Shown: positions 52,277 to 60,980, counted from the first letter of the stretch. The stretch: 64,000 bases of DNA from Citricoccus zhacaiensis (GCF_014645315.1 NZ_BMLQ01000005.1:62001-126000), one strand, 5' to 3'. Numbers and translations: made by a program. The notes: generated by a model not told the origin, from the letters alone.

Positions 52277-52800
52277 TCGTCGCCGGGGTTGTCGGGGTCC
52301 TCAGGGTCCTCGAAGGTCCAGGCGAGTAGGTCCACCGCGAACTCGCTGAAGGTCCCGCCCTCACACGTCCACACGCCGTGTTCGGCGTCCGCCCCGGTGG
52401 AGCGGCGCCAGACCAGCGGGTCCGGCAACTCGGCGTCCGCCACGGGCAGGCCCCAGACGGTGCTCTCTTCGGCGTCCTCGAGGAACATCAGGAAGCCGTC
52501 CCGGATCTCCAACTCATCGGCGTCGAAGAAGAAGTGATCGGTCTCCAGCAGGTCCGGGCAGTTGCCCAGGGCACGGTGGAACTCGTAGAGGGAGAGGGGG
52601 ATCGGCACGCCGTCGGATTCACTCCCGGATTCACCGTTGGCCTCCCGTGCGGCCTCGGCGGCGGGCGAGGCCGCCAGCAGGGCCTCCAGTTCCCCGGCAC
52701 CGAGCCCGTCCTCTTCGGCCCAGGGTGTTTCCAAGTGGGTGGGGACGAGCTTCTGGAAGGTCGAGAGGAAGACGGCGGGAGCGGAGGAGTCTGCGGGCAT
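52273..52800 (-). CDS. SMI1/KNR4 (SUKH) family protein
   Basis: A 175-residue acidic protein. VPIPLSLYEFHRALG is the SUKH N-terminal helix; LLETDHFFFDADELEIRDGFLMFLEDAEESTVWGLPV and DPLVWRRS are the strand core, and GTFSEFAVDLLAWTFE the C-terminal helix. The match is good. Bacterial SUKH proteins often neutralise secreted toxins; here it lies just behind the type VII secretion operon, which is suggestive but unproven. ATG 52800 lies 6 nt after TAGACT, giving it its own promoter. It is translationally coupled to the HIT gene. Confidence 0.72.
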   Translation of the reverse strand: MPADSSAPAVFLSTFQKLVPTHLETPWAEEDGLGAGELEALLAASPAAEAAREANGESGSESDGVPIPLSLYEFHRALGNCPDLLETDHFFFDADELEIRDGFLMFLEDAEESTVWGLPVADAELPDPLVWRRSTGADAEHGVWTCEGGTFSEFAVDLLAWTFEDPEDPDNPGDE

Positions 52801-52806
52801 GCCCCC

Positions 52807-52812
52807 AGTCTA
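52807..52812 (-). promoter_or_regulatory. -10 box TAGACT, leaderless promoter of SUKH-HIT
   Basis: The minus strand reads TAGACT, then GGGGGC, then ATG 52800 (6 nt), inside the 22-bp gap after the RarD gene. Confidence 0.5.
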
Positions 52813-52822
52813 GGGTCCCCTC

Positions 52823-53764
52823 CTACGGGCCGTGGCGCGGCCGGGGATTCCGCCGGGCCGCCCGCAGCGAGTCCACCATGAGCACCAGCAGGGCACACCA
52901 GATGAGGATGAAACCGGCCCACCGGCCGGTGCTCATGGCCTCCTGGAACAACAGCAGGCCGATGAGGAATTGGATCAGCGGGTTGATGTACTGCAGCAGC
53001 CCGAGCAGGGTCAGGGGCAACCGGCTGGCGCCGGCACCGAAGAGGATGAGGGGGACCGCCGTCACCACCCCGGACAGGACCAGGATCCAGAAGTGGCCGG
53101 CTCCGTGGGAGAACAGGGTCATCTGGTCCGAGGCCGCCAGCCACCACATCCCGGCCAGGCTCACCGGCAACAGCAGGATAGTCTCGGCCCCCAGGGAGGC
53201 AACCGGGCTGACAGCGGTGGACAGCCGGCTCTTGACCACGCCATAGCCGCCGAAGGTCAGGGCGAGCAGGATCGCGAGCCAGGGGAACGTCCCGTGCCCG
53301 ACCACCATGACCGCCACGGCTGTGACGGACAGGCCGACGGCCACCCACTGGGCCCGTCGGAGCCGCTCCCCGAACAGGACGACGCCGGCCAGCACGGAGA
53401 CCAGCGGGTTGATGAAGTACCCCAGGGCCGCCTCGAGGGTCTGGCCGGAGATCACGGCGTACGTGTAGATCGCCCAGTTGCCGGTGATGAGCACGGAGGC
53501 CAGGGCCGTGGCGCCCAGGCGCCGCCCGCTGCCCAGCTGCCGGCCGACGTCGCGCCACCGCCGCAGGACGAAGAGCAGCGCCGCGCAGGTGACGAGCGTG
53601 AAGGCGATCCGGGCGAAGACCACCTCGAGGGCGGAGGCCGGGGCCGTGGCTGCCATATACAGCGGCAGCCCGCCCCAGAACGTGTACGCGCCGGCACCGT
53701 AGGCGAGCCCGGCCGGGGTGACGGGGCGCGGGGCGCGGCCGGCGGTGGGAGCGGACGCGGTCAC
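52823..53764 (-). CDS. rarD: RarD-type DMT/EamA family transporter
   Basis: A 313-residue protein with ten helices in two EamA repeats. GLAYGAGAYTFWGGLPLYMAATAPASALEVVFARIAFTLV and LEAALGYFINPLVSVLAGVVLFGERL are typical RarD segments. PLTLLGLLQYINPLIQFLIGLLLF is the second-repeat motif. RarD was linked to chloramphenicol sensitivity in Pseudomonas; the general substrate is unknown. GTG 53764 overlaps the eccC stop by 4 bp (GTGA), so it belongs to the secretion operon transcript, although no secretion role is known. Confidence 0.88.
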   Translation of the reverse strand: MTASAPTAGRAPRPVTPAGLAYGAGAYTFWGGLPLYMAATAPASALEVVFARIAFTLVTCAALLFVLRRWRDVGRQLGSGRRLGATALASVLITGNWAIYTYAVISGQTLEAALGYFINPLVSVLAGVVLFGERLRRAQWVAVGLSVTAVAVMVVGHGTFPWLAILLALTFGGYGVVKSRLSTAVSPVASLGAETILLLPVSLAGMWWLAASDQMTLFSHGAGHFWILVLSGVVTAVPLILFGAGASRLPLTLLGLLQYINPLIQFLIGLLLFQEAMSTGRWAGFILIWCALLVLMVDSLRAARRNPRPRHGP

Positions 53765-56700
53765 TCCGGCCGGTCGCCGAGCTCGCCGAAGAACGTCTGC
53801 ACCGTCATCACCGGCTTGCCCGTCATCAGCAGCTGGCCGCGGCCGGGGGGCATCTTGCGGGCCTTGAGTCCGTTGATGAGGTTGCCCTCGCGGCGGTCAC
53901 CGGACATGATCAGCGCCGAGGTCCCGTTGTCCCGCAGAGTGGAGAAGAACGTCTCATACATGCCGCGGGAGGCGCCCCGTACGCGGCGGGTCAGGACGAA
54001 GTTCAGCCGCAGCTCAGCGGCCATGGGGATGAACGGGACGAATCCGCCGAGGGGCGACTGGCCGCCGCCCACCGTCAGGACGTCGTAGTCGTCGATCAAG
54101 GCCACGATGCGCGTCTGGCGTTGTACCGTCTTCTGGTCCTCCTTGGGGTCCTGCCGCTTGCGGAGTTCGTTGACCACGGCGCCCACCAGGTTCTTGGCCA
54201 CCTCGGCGTTGGTGGCGTAGCCGCCCAGGTAGTCGTCCGGGACGACGTCCCCCAGTCCGCGGCGCGGGTCGAACACCACGAACATCAGCTCGTCGTCCCG
54301 GTGGTTCGCGGTGAAGCGCTGCACCACCTGGCGCAGCATGTTGGTCTTGCCGGCCTCCTCGTCTCCCATGACGATCAGGTTCCGGTCCGCGCGTTCCAGG
54401 TCCAGCTGCTGGACACCCAGGTCCAGCTCGCGCAGCCCCAGCGGGAACAGGCCCTTCTGGTCCGAGGTGGGGACCGAGGAGGCCTCCACCACGGGCGGCA
54501 GGACGCGGACCTTCATGGCGGCACCGGTGGAGAACCGGCCCACCTGCTCCACGAGGTCCTTCAAGCCCTCCGTCGCCGACTCCTTCTCGGCCTGGCCGTC
54601 GATCCGCGGCAGGGCCAGGTGGCCCTGGAGCTTCAGGGGGGTCAGGCCGCGGCCGGGGGCCTCGGGGTGGACGTTGGCGGCCAGCTTGCGGTCGACCTGC
54701 GAGTCGCCGGGCTCCGCCAGGGCCAGCTCGATGCGGTGCGTGAAGTAGGTCTGGTGAGTGGCCCGGATCTCGTTGTTCCGGTTCACGGAGGAGATGATGT
54801 GGATGCCGTAGCCGGCGCCACGGGTCATGATCGAGACGATCTTGGGCAGCAGGTCGTCGAACTCCTCCTGGAACTGGCCGTGGCCGTCCACCACCAGGAA
54901 GATGTCCGCACTGGGCAGCTCGGGCAGCCGGCCCTCGGCGTGCATCCGGCGCATGGTCTGCAGCGAGTCGATGGCGTGCTTCTCGAAGACGCGTTCGCGG
55001 TGGGAGAGCATTCCCAGGATCTCGTCCACGGTCCGGGAGATGACCTCGGTGTTGGTCCGGATGGCCACGCCGCCCACGTGGGGCAGATCCTGCAACGGCA
55101 ACAGGCCGGAACCGAGCAGGTCGATGCAGTAGATGCCGACCTGCTGGGGCGAGTGGGTCAGCGCCAAGGAGGCCACGATGGTCCGCAGGGCCGTCGATTT
55201 GCCGGACTGGGGGCCGCCGTGGACGATCATGTTGCCCGAACCGGACGTGAAGTCGATCTCCCACAGGCCCTGCCACTGCCGAGCCGGGTCATCCAGCAGG
55301 CCGACCGGCACGGTGAGGTTCCCGCCGGCGGGCAGCCGCAGCCCGCCCTCGGTGTTCTTCGGCTCGCCGACGACCCGGTCCAGGGTGGTCTCCAGCGGCA
55401 GCGGCGGCAGCCAGATCGGCTTCACGGACGGCGGGTAGGTCCGCAGGGTGTCCATCATCGTGGACATCACGGTCGGTCCGGTGGTGCGCCGGGCCGGGCC
55501 GTCCTTCTTCGGGGCCGGAGCCTGATCCTGATCCTGGCCGGACGCCGGCGACTGCTCCTCCAGGAGGAGGGAGTACTCGGGCGCGGTGAGCACCTCGGGG
55601 ATCTCGTCCTGCGGCGTCACCTCGTGCTCCTCGACGACCTCGTCCTCCAGCGGGCCCGAGACGTAGCCGGACTTGAAGCGCGAGTAGACGGTGGTGTCCA
55701 CCTTGAGGTAGCCGTAGCCGGGCAGTGGCGGCAGGTGGAACGCGTCCGGGGTGTCCAGCACAGTGCGGGACTCGGACTCGGAGAGGGTGCGGAGGCCGAT
55801 CCGATAGGACAGGTAGGTCTCCAGGCCGCGGAGCTTGCCGGACTCCACGCGCTGCGAGCTCAGCAGCAGGTGCACGCCGATGGAGCGGCCGATGCGCCCG
55901 ATGGAGAGGAACAGGTCGATGAAGTCCGGGCGGGCGGTGAGCAGCTCGCCGAACTCGTCGATGATGACGACCAGATGCGGCAGGGGCTCGATGTCCCGGC
56001 CCTTGGACCGCTCCTCGTCACGGTGGATCTGGTAGTCGGTGATGTTGGCGATGTTGCCGGCGGCCTTGAGGACCTCCTGCCGGCGCAGGATCTCGCCGTT
56101 CAGCGACGCGTAGACGCGTTCGATCAGGGTCAGGTCGTCGGAGAGGTTCGTGATGATGCCGGTGACGTGCGGAGCGCCCTCGAACGGGGCGAAGGTCGCA
56201 CCGCCCTTGAAGTCCACCAGCACCATGGCCAGGCTGTCCGGGGAGTGGGTGGTCAGCAGGCCGAACACCAGCGACCGCAGCATCTCGGACTTGCCGGAGC
56301 CGGTGGCGCCGACGCAGAGCCCGTGCGGGCCCATCCCGAGCTGGGCGGCCTCCTTGAGGTCCAGCAGCACGGGCTTGCCCTTGTCATCCGGCCCCAGCGG
56401 GACGCGGAGGAAGTCGGCCTGGGAACGCGGCCGCCAATTGCGTTCGACGTCGGCCCGGTCCAGTGCCGGGGAGAGGTGCAGCATCTGCAGGAATGAGGAG
56501 GAGGACGCCGCCTCGGCGCCGGTGTGCTCCAGGGAGTCCAGGGCCAGGCGCAGCGGCGCCAGCTCGCGGACCAGCCCCGAGGCGGTGCTGGTGTCCAGGG
56601 GGTCCAGGACCCCCTCGGTGCGTACCGGGTTCCCCTGGTCCCGGGTGCGGTCCTCCAACAGGAAGCCGGGACGTCCGTCGTTCCGCCGGGAGTCCAGCCC

Positions 56701-57831
56701 GTCGTGCAGCGTGACCCGGTAGGACACCTCGGAGGGCTCGTGGAGCCGGTTCTCGCACAGGTGGATGGCAGTGATCCCGCGGGACTGCAGGCTGAAGTGC
56801 GAATCGCCGAAGGCCAGGTCCTCGGAGGTGTGGCCGTAGCGGTCCACGATCACGATGAGCCGCGAGAGCAGGGCGGGGCCCTTGAGCGTCTCCTCGCCGA
56901 ACTTGGTGTGCTCACCGGCCACCTTGGACCGGTACTGCAGGTCCTCGTTCAGCAGCTCCACCAGGGCCTCGGGGTCCGGGACGATCAGCTTGACCGGGCC
57001 GGTGAAGTGCTTGGCCGCATTGTCATCCAGGTGGGGGAGCAGCTCGAGCCAGTCCCAGTCCGCGCGGGTGGCCCGGGGCGTGATGAGGGCGATCCTGACA
57101 TCCTCGGGGGACTGCAGGGCCGCCGCGCCGGCCATCAGCGAGCGGACCACCTGGAGGGTCAGGTCCCGTGGGCCCACCAGGGAGATGTTGCCCGCCGAGT
57201 CGAGGGGAACGGTCACCGGCATGTCCGGGGCCACCTCGAACCTGCTCTTGAGGGCCTCGGCCTCACGCAGCATGAACTCGTCCTGCAGCGCGGTGGAGGT
57301 CTCCGTGACGGAGATGTCGATCTCCCGGGTGGGACGGCGTCCCGAGCCGAGACGCATTCGCAGGAAGTCCTCGTGGTAGCGCCGCCGCTCCCACACTCTG
57401 GCTGGATCACGGACGATGTCGAACAGGGCCGCCGGCGGTGGGGAGGAGGCCCGGGCCGCCAGCTGCGCCCGCTGCTCGTCATCGCGTAGCTTGACCCGCG
57501 TCCGCTCGAGGTACCGGGCATAGGTGTCCCGCACCGTCTTGCGCAGCCGGCCGGCCTTGCCCCGCTGAGAGAACATCATCACCACGGCGACGATGAGGGA
57601 GAGCATCATCGCGATGGCACCCACGGCCGCGAAGGGGCTCTGGCGGAAGGTCATCATGACCATCATGGACGCGCCTGCCGCGAACATCGGCATGATGCGC
57701 AGGAAGCCCGCGTTGCTCTCGCCCTCGGCCGCCGCCGGGTCGAGTGGCTGGGGCCCCTCGATCCGGAAGGGCCGGTACAGGCGGGCCGGTGCCGAGGTGC
57801 GGGCGGGGCGGTGGATGATCTTCTGCGTCAC
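53761..57831 (-). CDS. eccC: Type VII secretion ATPase EccC (FtsK/SpoIIIE family)
   Basis: A 1356-residue motor with two N-terminal helices (residues ~35-85) and three tandem NTPase domains. The Walker A motifs are GATGSGKS (~507), GGPQSGKS (~871) and GDEEAGKT (~1155). The first has a clear Walker B VVIIDEFGELL; the second has VVDGHGQF and the third LIDDYDVL, both lacking the catalytic Glu after Asp. Full length and single-chain, like Bacillus/Mycobacterium EccC fusions. It recruits Esx substrates and powers export. GTG 57831 overlaps the upstream gene by 4 bp (GTGA). The frame extends to 58116 but only as antisense-like Gly/Arg sequence. Confidence 0.95.
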   Translation of the reverse strand: MTQKIIHRPARTSAPARLYRPFRIEGPQPLDPAAAEGESNAGFLRIMPMFAAGASMMVMMTFRQSPFAAVGAIAMMLSLIVAVVMMFSQRGKAGRLRKTVRDTYARYLERTRVKLRDDEQRAQLAARASSPPPAALFDIVRDPARVWERRRYHEDFLRMRLGSGRRPTREIDISVTETSTALQDEFMLREAEALKSRFEVAPDMPVTVPLDSAGNISLVGPRDLTLQVVRSLMAGAAALQSPEDVRIALITPRATRADWDWLELLPHLDDNAAKHFTGPVKLIVPDPEALVELLNEDLQYRSKVAGEHTKFGEETLKGPALLSRLIVIVDRYGHTSEDLAFGDSHFSLQSRGITAIHLCENRLHEPSEVSYRVTLHDGLDSRRNDGRPGFLLEDRTRDQGNPVRTEGVLDPLDTSTASGLVRELAPLRLALDSLEHTGAEAASSSSFLQMLHLSPALDRADVERNWRPRSQADFLRVPLGPDDKGKPVLLDLKEAAQLGMGPHGLCVGATGSGKSEMLRSLVFGLLTTHSPDSLAMVLVDFKGGATFAPFEGAPHVTGIITNLSDDLTLIERVYASLNGEILRRQEVLKAAGNIANITDYQIHRDEERSKGRDIEPLPHLVVIIDEFGELLTARPDFIDLFLSIGRIGRSIGVHLLLSSQRVESGKLRGLETYLSYRIGLRTLSESESRTVLDTPDAFHLPPLPGYGYLKVDTTVYSRFKSGYVSGPLEDEVVEEHEVTPQDEIPEVLTAPEYSLLLEEQSPASGQDQDQAPAPKKDGPARRTTGPTVMSTMMDTLRTYPPSVKPIWLPPLPLETTLDRVVGEPKNTEGGLRLPAGGNLTVPVGLLDDPARQWQGLWEIDFTSGSGNMIVHGGPQSGKSTALRTIVASLALTHSPQQVGIYCIDLLGSGLLPLQDLPHVGGVAIRTNTEVISRTVDEILGMLSHRERVFEKHAIDSLQTMRRMHAEGRLPELPSADIFLVVDGHGQFQEEFDDLLPKIVSIMTRGAGYGIHIISSVNRNNEIRATHQTYFTHRIELALAEPGDSQVDRKLAANVHPEAPGRGLTPLKLQGHLALPRIDGQAEKESATEGLKDLVEQVGRFSTGAAMKVRVLPPVVEASSVPTSDQKGLFPLGLRELDLGVQQLDLERADRNLIVMGDEEAGKTNMLRQVVQRFTANHRDDELMFVVFDPRRGLGDVVPDDYLGGYATNAEVAKNLVGAVVNELRKRQDPKEDQKTVQRQTRIVALIDDYDVLTVGGGQSPLGGFVPFIPMAAELRLNFVLTRRVRGASRGMYETFFSTLRDNGTSALIMSGDRREGNLINGLKARKMPPGRGQLLMTGKPVMTVQTFFGELGDRPE

Positions 57832-58925
57832 CAGGCCAGTCCCCTCGCCGCCGGCGCCGGGGCACCGGAGGAGTTCGCCGCCGCGAGAGCCTGGGCCGCC
57901 AGTTCCGCGGCGGCCAGCCGGTTCTCCGGCCGGATCAGCGGCAGGGAGATCCCCACCCCGCCGGCGATGTGGCGGTCGTGACGGAGGGCCACGGCGCCCA
58001 CGCCGGTGCGGGTCAGGGCCGCGGCCTGGGCCAGCGGGTCCAGCACCGCGTCCCGGTCGGTGCCCACGACGGCGGCCACCACGGGGATGGCGGAGAGGAA
58101 CGGATCGGTCTGCCAATGGCGCAGGTAGCCGGCGGCCTCGTCCACGGCGGCGGCCGCGGCCGGCACCACGAAGACGGCGGCGTGCGCCCGGGTGAGGACG
58201 GCCGCCGTGTCCGGGTGCTCCGGTCCGGTGGGGCAGTCGATCACGGTGACGGGGAAGTACCGGGACAGCCCGGACAGCAGCGTGGTGGCGGCCGCCTCGC
58301 CCAGGGGCCCGCCGGTGACCCGGGGCCCGGTGTGGTACAGGTCGTTCCGGCCCAGGGACATCCGGGAGGCCACGGCGTCGAACGTGGTGGCGTCCAGCGC
58401 CGCCAGGTCGGCGGCGAGCTGGTCCGCTCCGCGGGCGGGACCGTTGCCGAGGCGCAAGGCCAGGGATCCACAGGCCGGGTCCAGGTCGAGGGCGGCCACG
58501 GGCTCGGGGCGCAGGGCGGCGAAGGTGGAGGCGGTCAGGGCCGTCACGGTGGTCTTGCCCGCACCGCCGCGCAGGGAGACCACGGCCAGGCGGCGCCCCG
58601 TGGTGACGGGGGACTGGACGATCTTCCCCGAGGCCGCCAGCCGGTCACCGCTGCGGTCGTGGCCCCACAGGCCGCCGAGGGCCCGCCAGCCGCGGGTCCA
58701 CAGGGACAAGGCCGGGCGGCGCGAGTAGTCACGCTGCACCCGGGAGGCTACAGACTCGAACCCGGTGGAGGGGTCGTCCTGGGCTCGGTGGACGTCCCGC
58801 CGCAGGTCGGACCGGCTGGACCACTGCACGTCGCCGCCGTCCGTCCGGCCGGAGCCGGAACCGGGGCGGGGCCGGGAGGGGGCGGGGCCGGCGTCGTTCC
58901 AGGGGTCCAGTGGCGCAGAGGACAT
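57828..58925 (-). CDS. MinD/ParA-like ATPase of the type VII secretion locus (EspI-like)
   Basis: A 365-residue protein. A ~110-residue polar, Arg/Asp/Ser-rich N terminus precedes a P-loop domain with SLRGGAGKTTVTALTASTFAAL (deviant Walker A) and the later switch-like VTVIDCPTGPEHPDTAAVL. RHWQTDPFLSAIPVVAAVVG is a MinD-like strand. EspI in mycobacterial ESX-1 has the same layout and tunes secretion with ATP level; here the role is by context. ATG 58925 overlaps eccD stop by 1 bp (TGATG). Found in many actinobacterial type VII loci. Confidence 0.85.
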   Translation of the reverse strand: MSSAPLDPWNDAGPAPSRPRPGSGSGRTDGGDVQWSSRSDLRRDVHRAQDDPSTGFESVASRVQRDYSRRPALSLWTRGWRALGGLWGHDRSGDRLAASGKIVQSPVTTGRRLAVVSLRGGAGKTTVTALTASTFAALRPEPVAALDLDPACGSLALRLGNGPARGADQLAADLAALDATTFDAVASRMSLGRNDLYHTGPRVTGGPLGEAAATTLLSGLSRYFPVTVIDCPTGPEHPDTAAVLTRAHAAVFVVPAAAAAVDEAAGYLRHWQTDPFLSAIPVVAAVVGTDRDAVLDPLAQAAALTRTGVGAVALRHDRHIAGGVGISLPLIRPENRLAAAELAAQALAAANSSGAPAPAARGLAW

Positions 58926-60277
58926 CAGAAGGTCTCCAACAGGGTGGCGTAGATCCCGTAGTAGCCGATGAGCAACGGGATGGGGGCGAGCAGGGCGATG
59001 GCCTCGATGGTGTCCCCGGTCTTGCGCATCCGGGCCTGCGAGTGCTCAGGCAGGTCGACGGACAGGCCGGCCCCGATCACGAGGGCCAGCACCAGCAGCG
59101 CGGCCAGGAAGGCGCTCTCGTAGTCCGGGAGGAAGCCCGTGGCCACCCGGAGCAGGGCGAGGACGCCGAGCCCGGTGGCCAGGTACAGCGGGATGCGCTC
59201 GGCGGCCAGGGGGAAGGAGCGGGCGCGCAGGCCCAGCCCGAGGACCAGGCAGGCGAGCAGCGGCAGGGAGAAGGGGTAGGCCAGGGTGTCCCCGCCCACC
59301 AGCCACAGGGACAGCGCGGCCGAGCCCGCGCACACGATGGCGCTGGAGACGAGACCCCCGTGCGCGGAATCGATGGCGGTCGCCACGTCGCGGCGCAACA
59401 CGGCCGCGCCGTTGGCATGCCGGTCGTCCATCCCGGCCAGGCCGGAGACGCCGAGGGCGATCTGGGGGAGCATCCCCAGCACCAGCAGGGTGACGATGCC
59501 GGCGATGGCGGCCGCCCCGACCAACGGGTCGGCGCTCCGGTCCCCGATGGCCCACACGGAGACCGCCGGGGCCACGGCCCAGACGGCCACCAGCACGCCG
59601 GTCACCGCGGCGGAGATGAACATGGACAGGGGCCGGTTGACGATGAAGCCCAGGACCCCCTGCACGACGGCGGCCAGCCCGGCGAGCGCGATGAAGGACC
59701 ACGGCTCCGGCAGCCCCAGTCCCACCAGCCCGGTGACGGCGAAGAGCGTCCCGGCACCCGCGAGGGTGGCCGCCACCGCCTGTTGGCGCCCGGGGGCGGA
59801 GACCGTCGTGGCCGCCACGAAGGCCACAGCGGCCAGTCCGAGTGCGATCCAGTGCTGCTGCTCCGGCGCGAACGCCTCCAGCAGCCCGGTGATGGCGAAC
59901 CAGGATCCCACGGCGGACAGGAAGCCGCAGATGATGAAGCGGTACACCGGGGACCACCGGCCGGGAACGGCCTCCGTGTGGTCTGACACGGTGTCATTGA
60001 GGTCGTAGACGATCGGGGAGGGCGGTGCCTCGGTACGGGAGACCAGACGCAGCCGCTCGCCGTCGAGCACGCCGGTCTCCCCCAACGTCTGTCCCGCGGG
60101 CAGCTCCCCGCCATCGGGCCGGACCAGCAGCTTGGCCCCCAGGGAGTCGTCCGGCCGGTCGTCCAGCACGTCCAGGATCTGAGGCATCAGGGTTCCGAGC
60201 GGAGTGTCCGAGGGCAGCAGGAGGTCCGCGTTGCGCCGCTGACCGACCAGGGAGACTCGCGTGTAGGGGTTGGGCAC
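58925..60277 (-). CDS. eccD: Type VII secretion membrane protein EccD
   Basis: A 450-residue protein. The N-terminal ~85 residues (VPNPYTRVSLVGQRRNADLLLP, then LVRPDGGELPAGQTLGETGVLDGERLRLV) form the ubiquitin-like YukD domain, and about eleven helices follow from residue ~120 (FIICGFLSAVGSWFAITGLL onward). That matches EccD. It forms the central channel region of the machine. GTG 60277 has GGAGG 8 nt upstream and begins 1 bp after the preceding gene. The frame up to 60385 overlaps the small membrane gene and is rejected. Confidence 0.92.
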   Translation of the reverse strand: MPNPYTRVSLVGQRRNADLLLPSDTPLGTLMPQILDVLDDRPDDSLGAKLLVRPDGGELPAGQTLGETGVLDGERLRLVSRTEAPPSPIVYDLNDTVSDHTEAVPGRWSPVYRFIICGFLSAVGSWFAITGLLEAFAPEQQHWIALGLAAVAFVAATTVSAPGRQQAVAATLAGAGTLFAVTGLVGLGLPEPWSFIALAGLAAVVQGVLGFIVNRPLSMFISAAVTGVLVAVWAVAPAVSVWAIGDRSADPLVGAAAIAGIVTLLVLGMLPQIALGVSGLAGMDDRHANGAAVLRRDVATAIDSAHGGLVSSAIVCAGSAALSLWLVGGDTLAYPFSLPLLACLVLGLGLRARSFPLAAERIPLYLATGLGVLALLRVATGFLPDYESAFLAALLVLALVIGAGLSVDLPEHSQARMRKTGDTIEAIALLAPIPLLIGYYGIYATLLETF

Positions 60278-60278
60278 G

Positions 60279-60704
60279 TCAGGACCTCCAGGGGGTCGGC
60301 GGCAGGGCGTCAGCCTGCGGAGCGGAAGGCTGTGAGACGGGCAGGGACACGAGCAGCGCCGTGGCAGCGGGGGAGACCGGGGCACCTGAGGACTCCGGGT
60401 GCCGGCTGGTGCCCTGGGCCTGTCCGTCCTGCTCCATCTGCTGCCGCTCCAGCTCCTGCTGTTCGCGCTGCTGCTCGCGTTCGTTGCGATCGTTGATGTA
60501 GTTCGTGAGGATGTTGATGACGAAGGAGAGAGCCACGCAGAAGGCGCAGATCAGGGCGGCGATGATCAGTCCGTAGACGAAGGAGGTGGTGCGGTCCTTC
60601 CACCGGCGCTCCGTGGGATTCAGCCCGAACAGGAAGGAGGCGCTGAGCCGATTGCGCCGAACCTCGACCGACTCGATGAGCTGCGAGTCGAAATCCATGG
60701 CCAT
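60279..60704 (-). CDS. Small single-helix membrane protein of the type VII secretion operon; possible EccB-like stub
   Basis: A 141-residue protein. MDFDSQLIESVEVRRNRLSASFLFGLNPTERRWKDRTTSF is a basic N terminus, then one strong helix (VYGLIIAALICAFCVALSFVINIL), then a coiled coil (NDRNEREQQREQQELERQQMEQ) and a Ser/Pro/Ala-rich end. Layout of the start (basic amphipathic segment, helix) recalls the EccB N terminus, but the extracytoplasmic EccB domain is missing. ATG 60704 has AGGAGGGG upstream. First gene of the secretion operon, 1 bp from eccD. Identity is uncertain. Confidence 0.65.
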   Translation of the reverse strand: MAMDFDSQLIESVEVRRNRLSASFLFGLNPTERRWKDRTTSFVYGLIIAALICAFCVALSFVINILTNYINDRNEREQQREQQELERQQMEQDGQAQGTSRHPESSGAPVSPAATALLVSLPVSQPSAPQADALPPTPWRS

Positions 60705-60827
60705 GGGCGGTCCCCTCCTTCCCCCGGTACGCGCCGGGCTCGTCCTGGTGCGGCGCATCCCGGCGCCGTGACCTCCCACATCATTCCAGTGTTTGGACGG
60801 CGGCGGAAACAACGGCACCGGATGCGC

Positions 60828-60845
60828 ATGGGGAGTTCTCCCCAT
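60828..60845. promoter_or_regulatory. Palindrome ATGGGGA-GTTC-TCCCCAT in the type VII secretion divergent region
   Basis: A perfect dyad (8-bp arms ATGGGGAG/CTCCCCAT) between the minus-strand operon and the esx genes. It shares ATGGGGA-N4-TCCCCAT with 16636-16657. Its centre is ~54 bp upstream of the predicted esx transcription start, a place fit for an activator. Confidence 0.75.
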
Positions 60846-60854
60846 CGGATCCGG

Positions 60855-60884
60855 TTGACCGGAGTCCGTCCCAGGCAGAACTAT
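60855..60884 (+). promoter_or_regulatory. Candidate promoter of the esx genes
   Basis: TTGACC (60855-60860) and AACTAT (60879-60884) with 18-bp spacing lie directly downstream of the palindrome; the start would be near 60891, leaving a ~90-nt leader. Confidence 0.5.
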
Positions 60885-60980
60885 GGAGTCATCGGGCCGG
60901 CGGGTTGCCGAACAGGGCACACGTCAGGCACACCAACCACGGACCACCGGTCCGACATTGACCATCACAAGGGGATGAAC

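Noticed and set aside
54121-56496. Plus-strand open frame of 791 codons opposite eccC
   Set aside because: It is a shadow of eccC, whose NTPase motifs are intact; composition (Val/Gln/Gly/His repeats) is typical of the antisense frame in GC-rich genes.
57832-58116. Upstream extension of eccC by 95 codons
   Set aside because: The stretch is Arg/Gly/Pro-rich and lies antiparallel in frame to the MinD-like gene; GTG 57831 with GTGA overlap gives the expected EccC start.
60279-60704. Annotation of the small membrane gene as EccB or EccE
   Set aside because: Only the N-terminal basic segment and helix look EccB-like; the large extracytoplasmic domain of EccB and the EccE fold are absent, so no such name is given.
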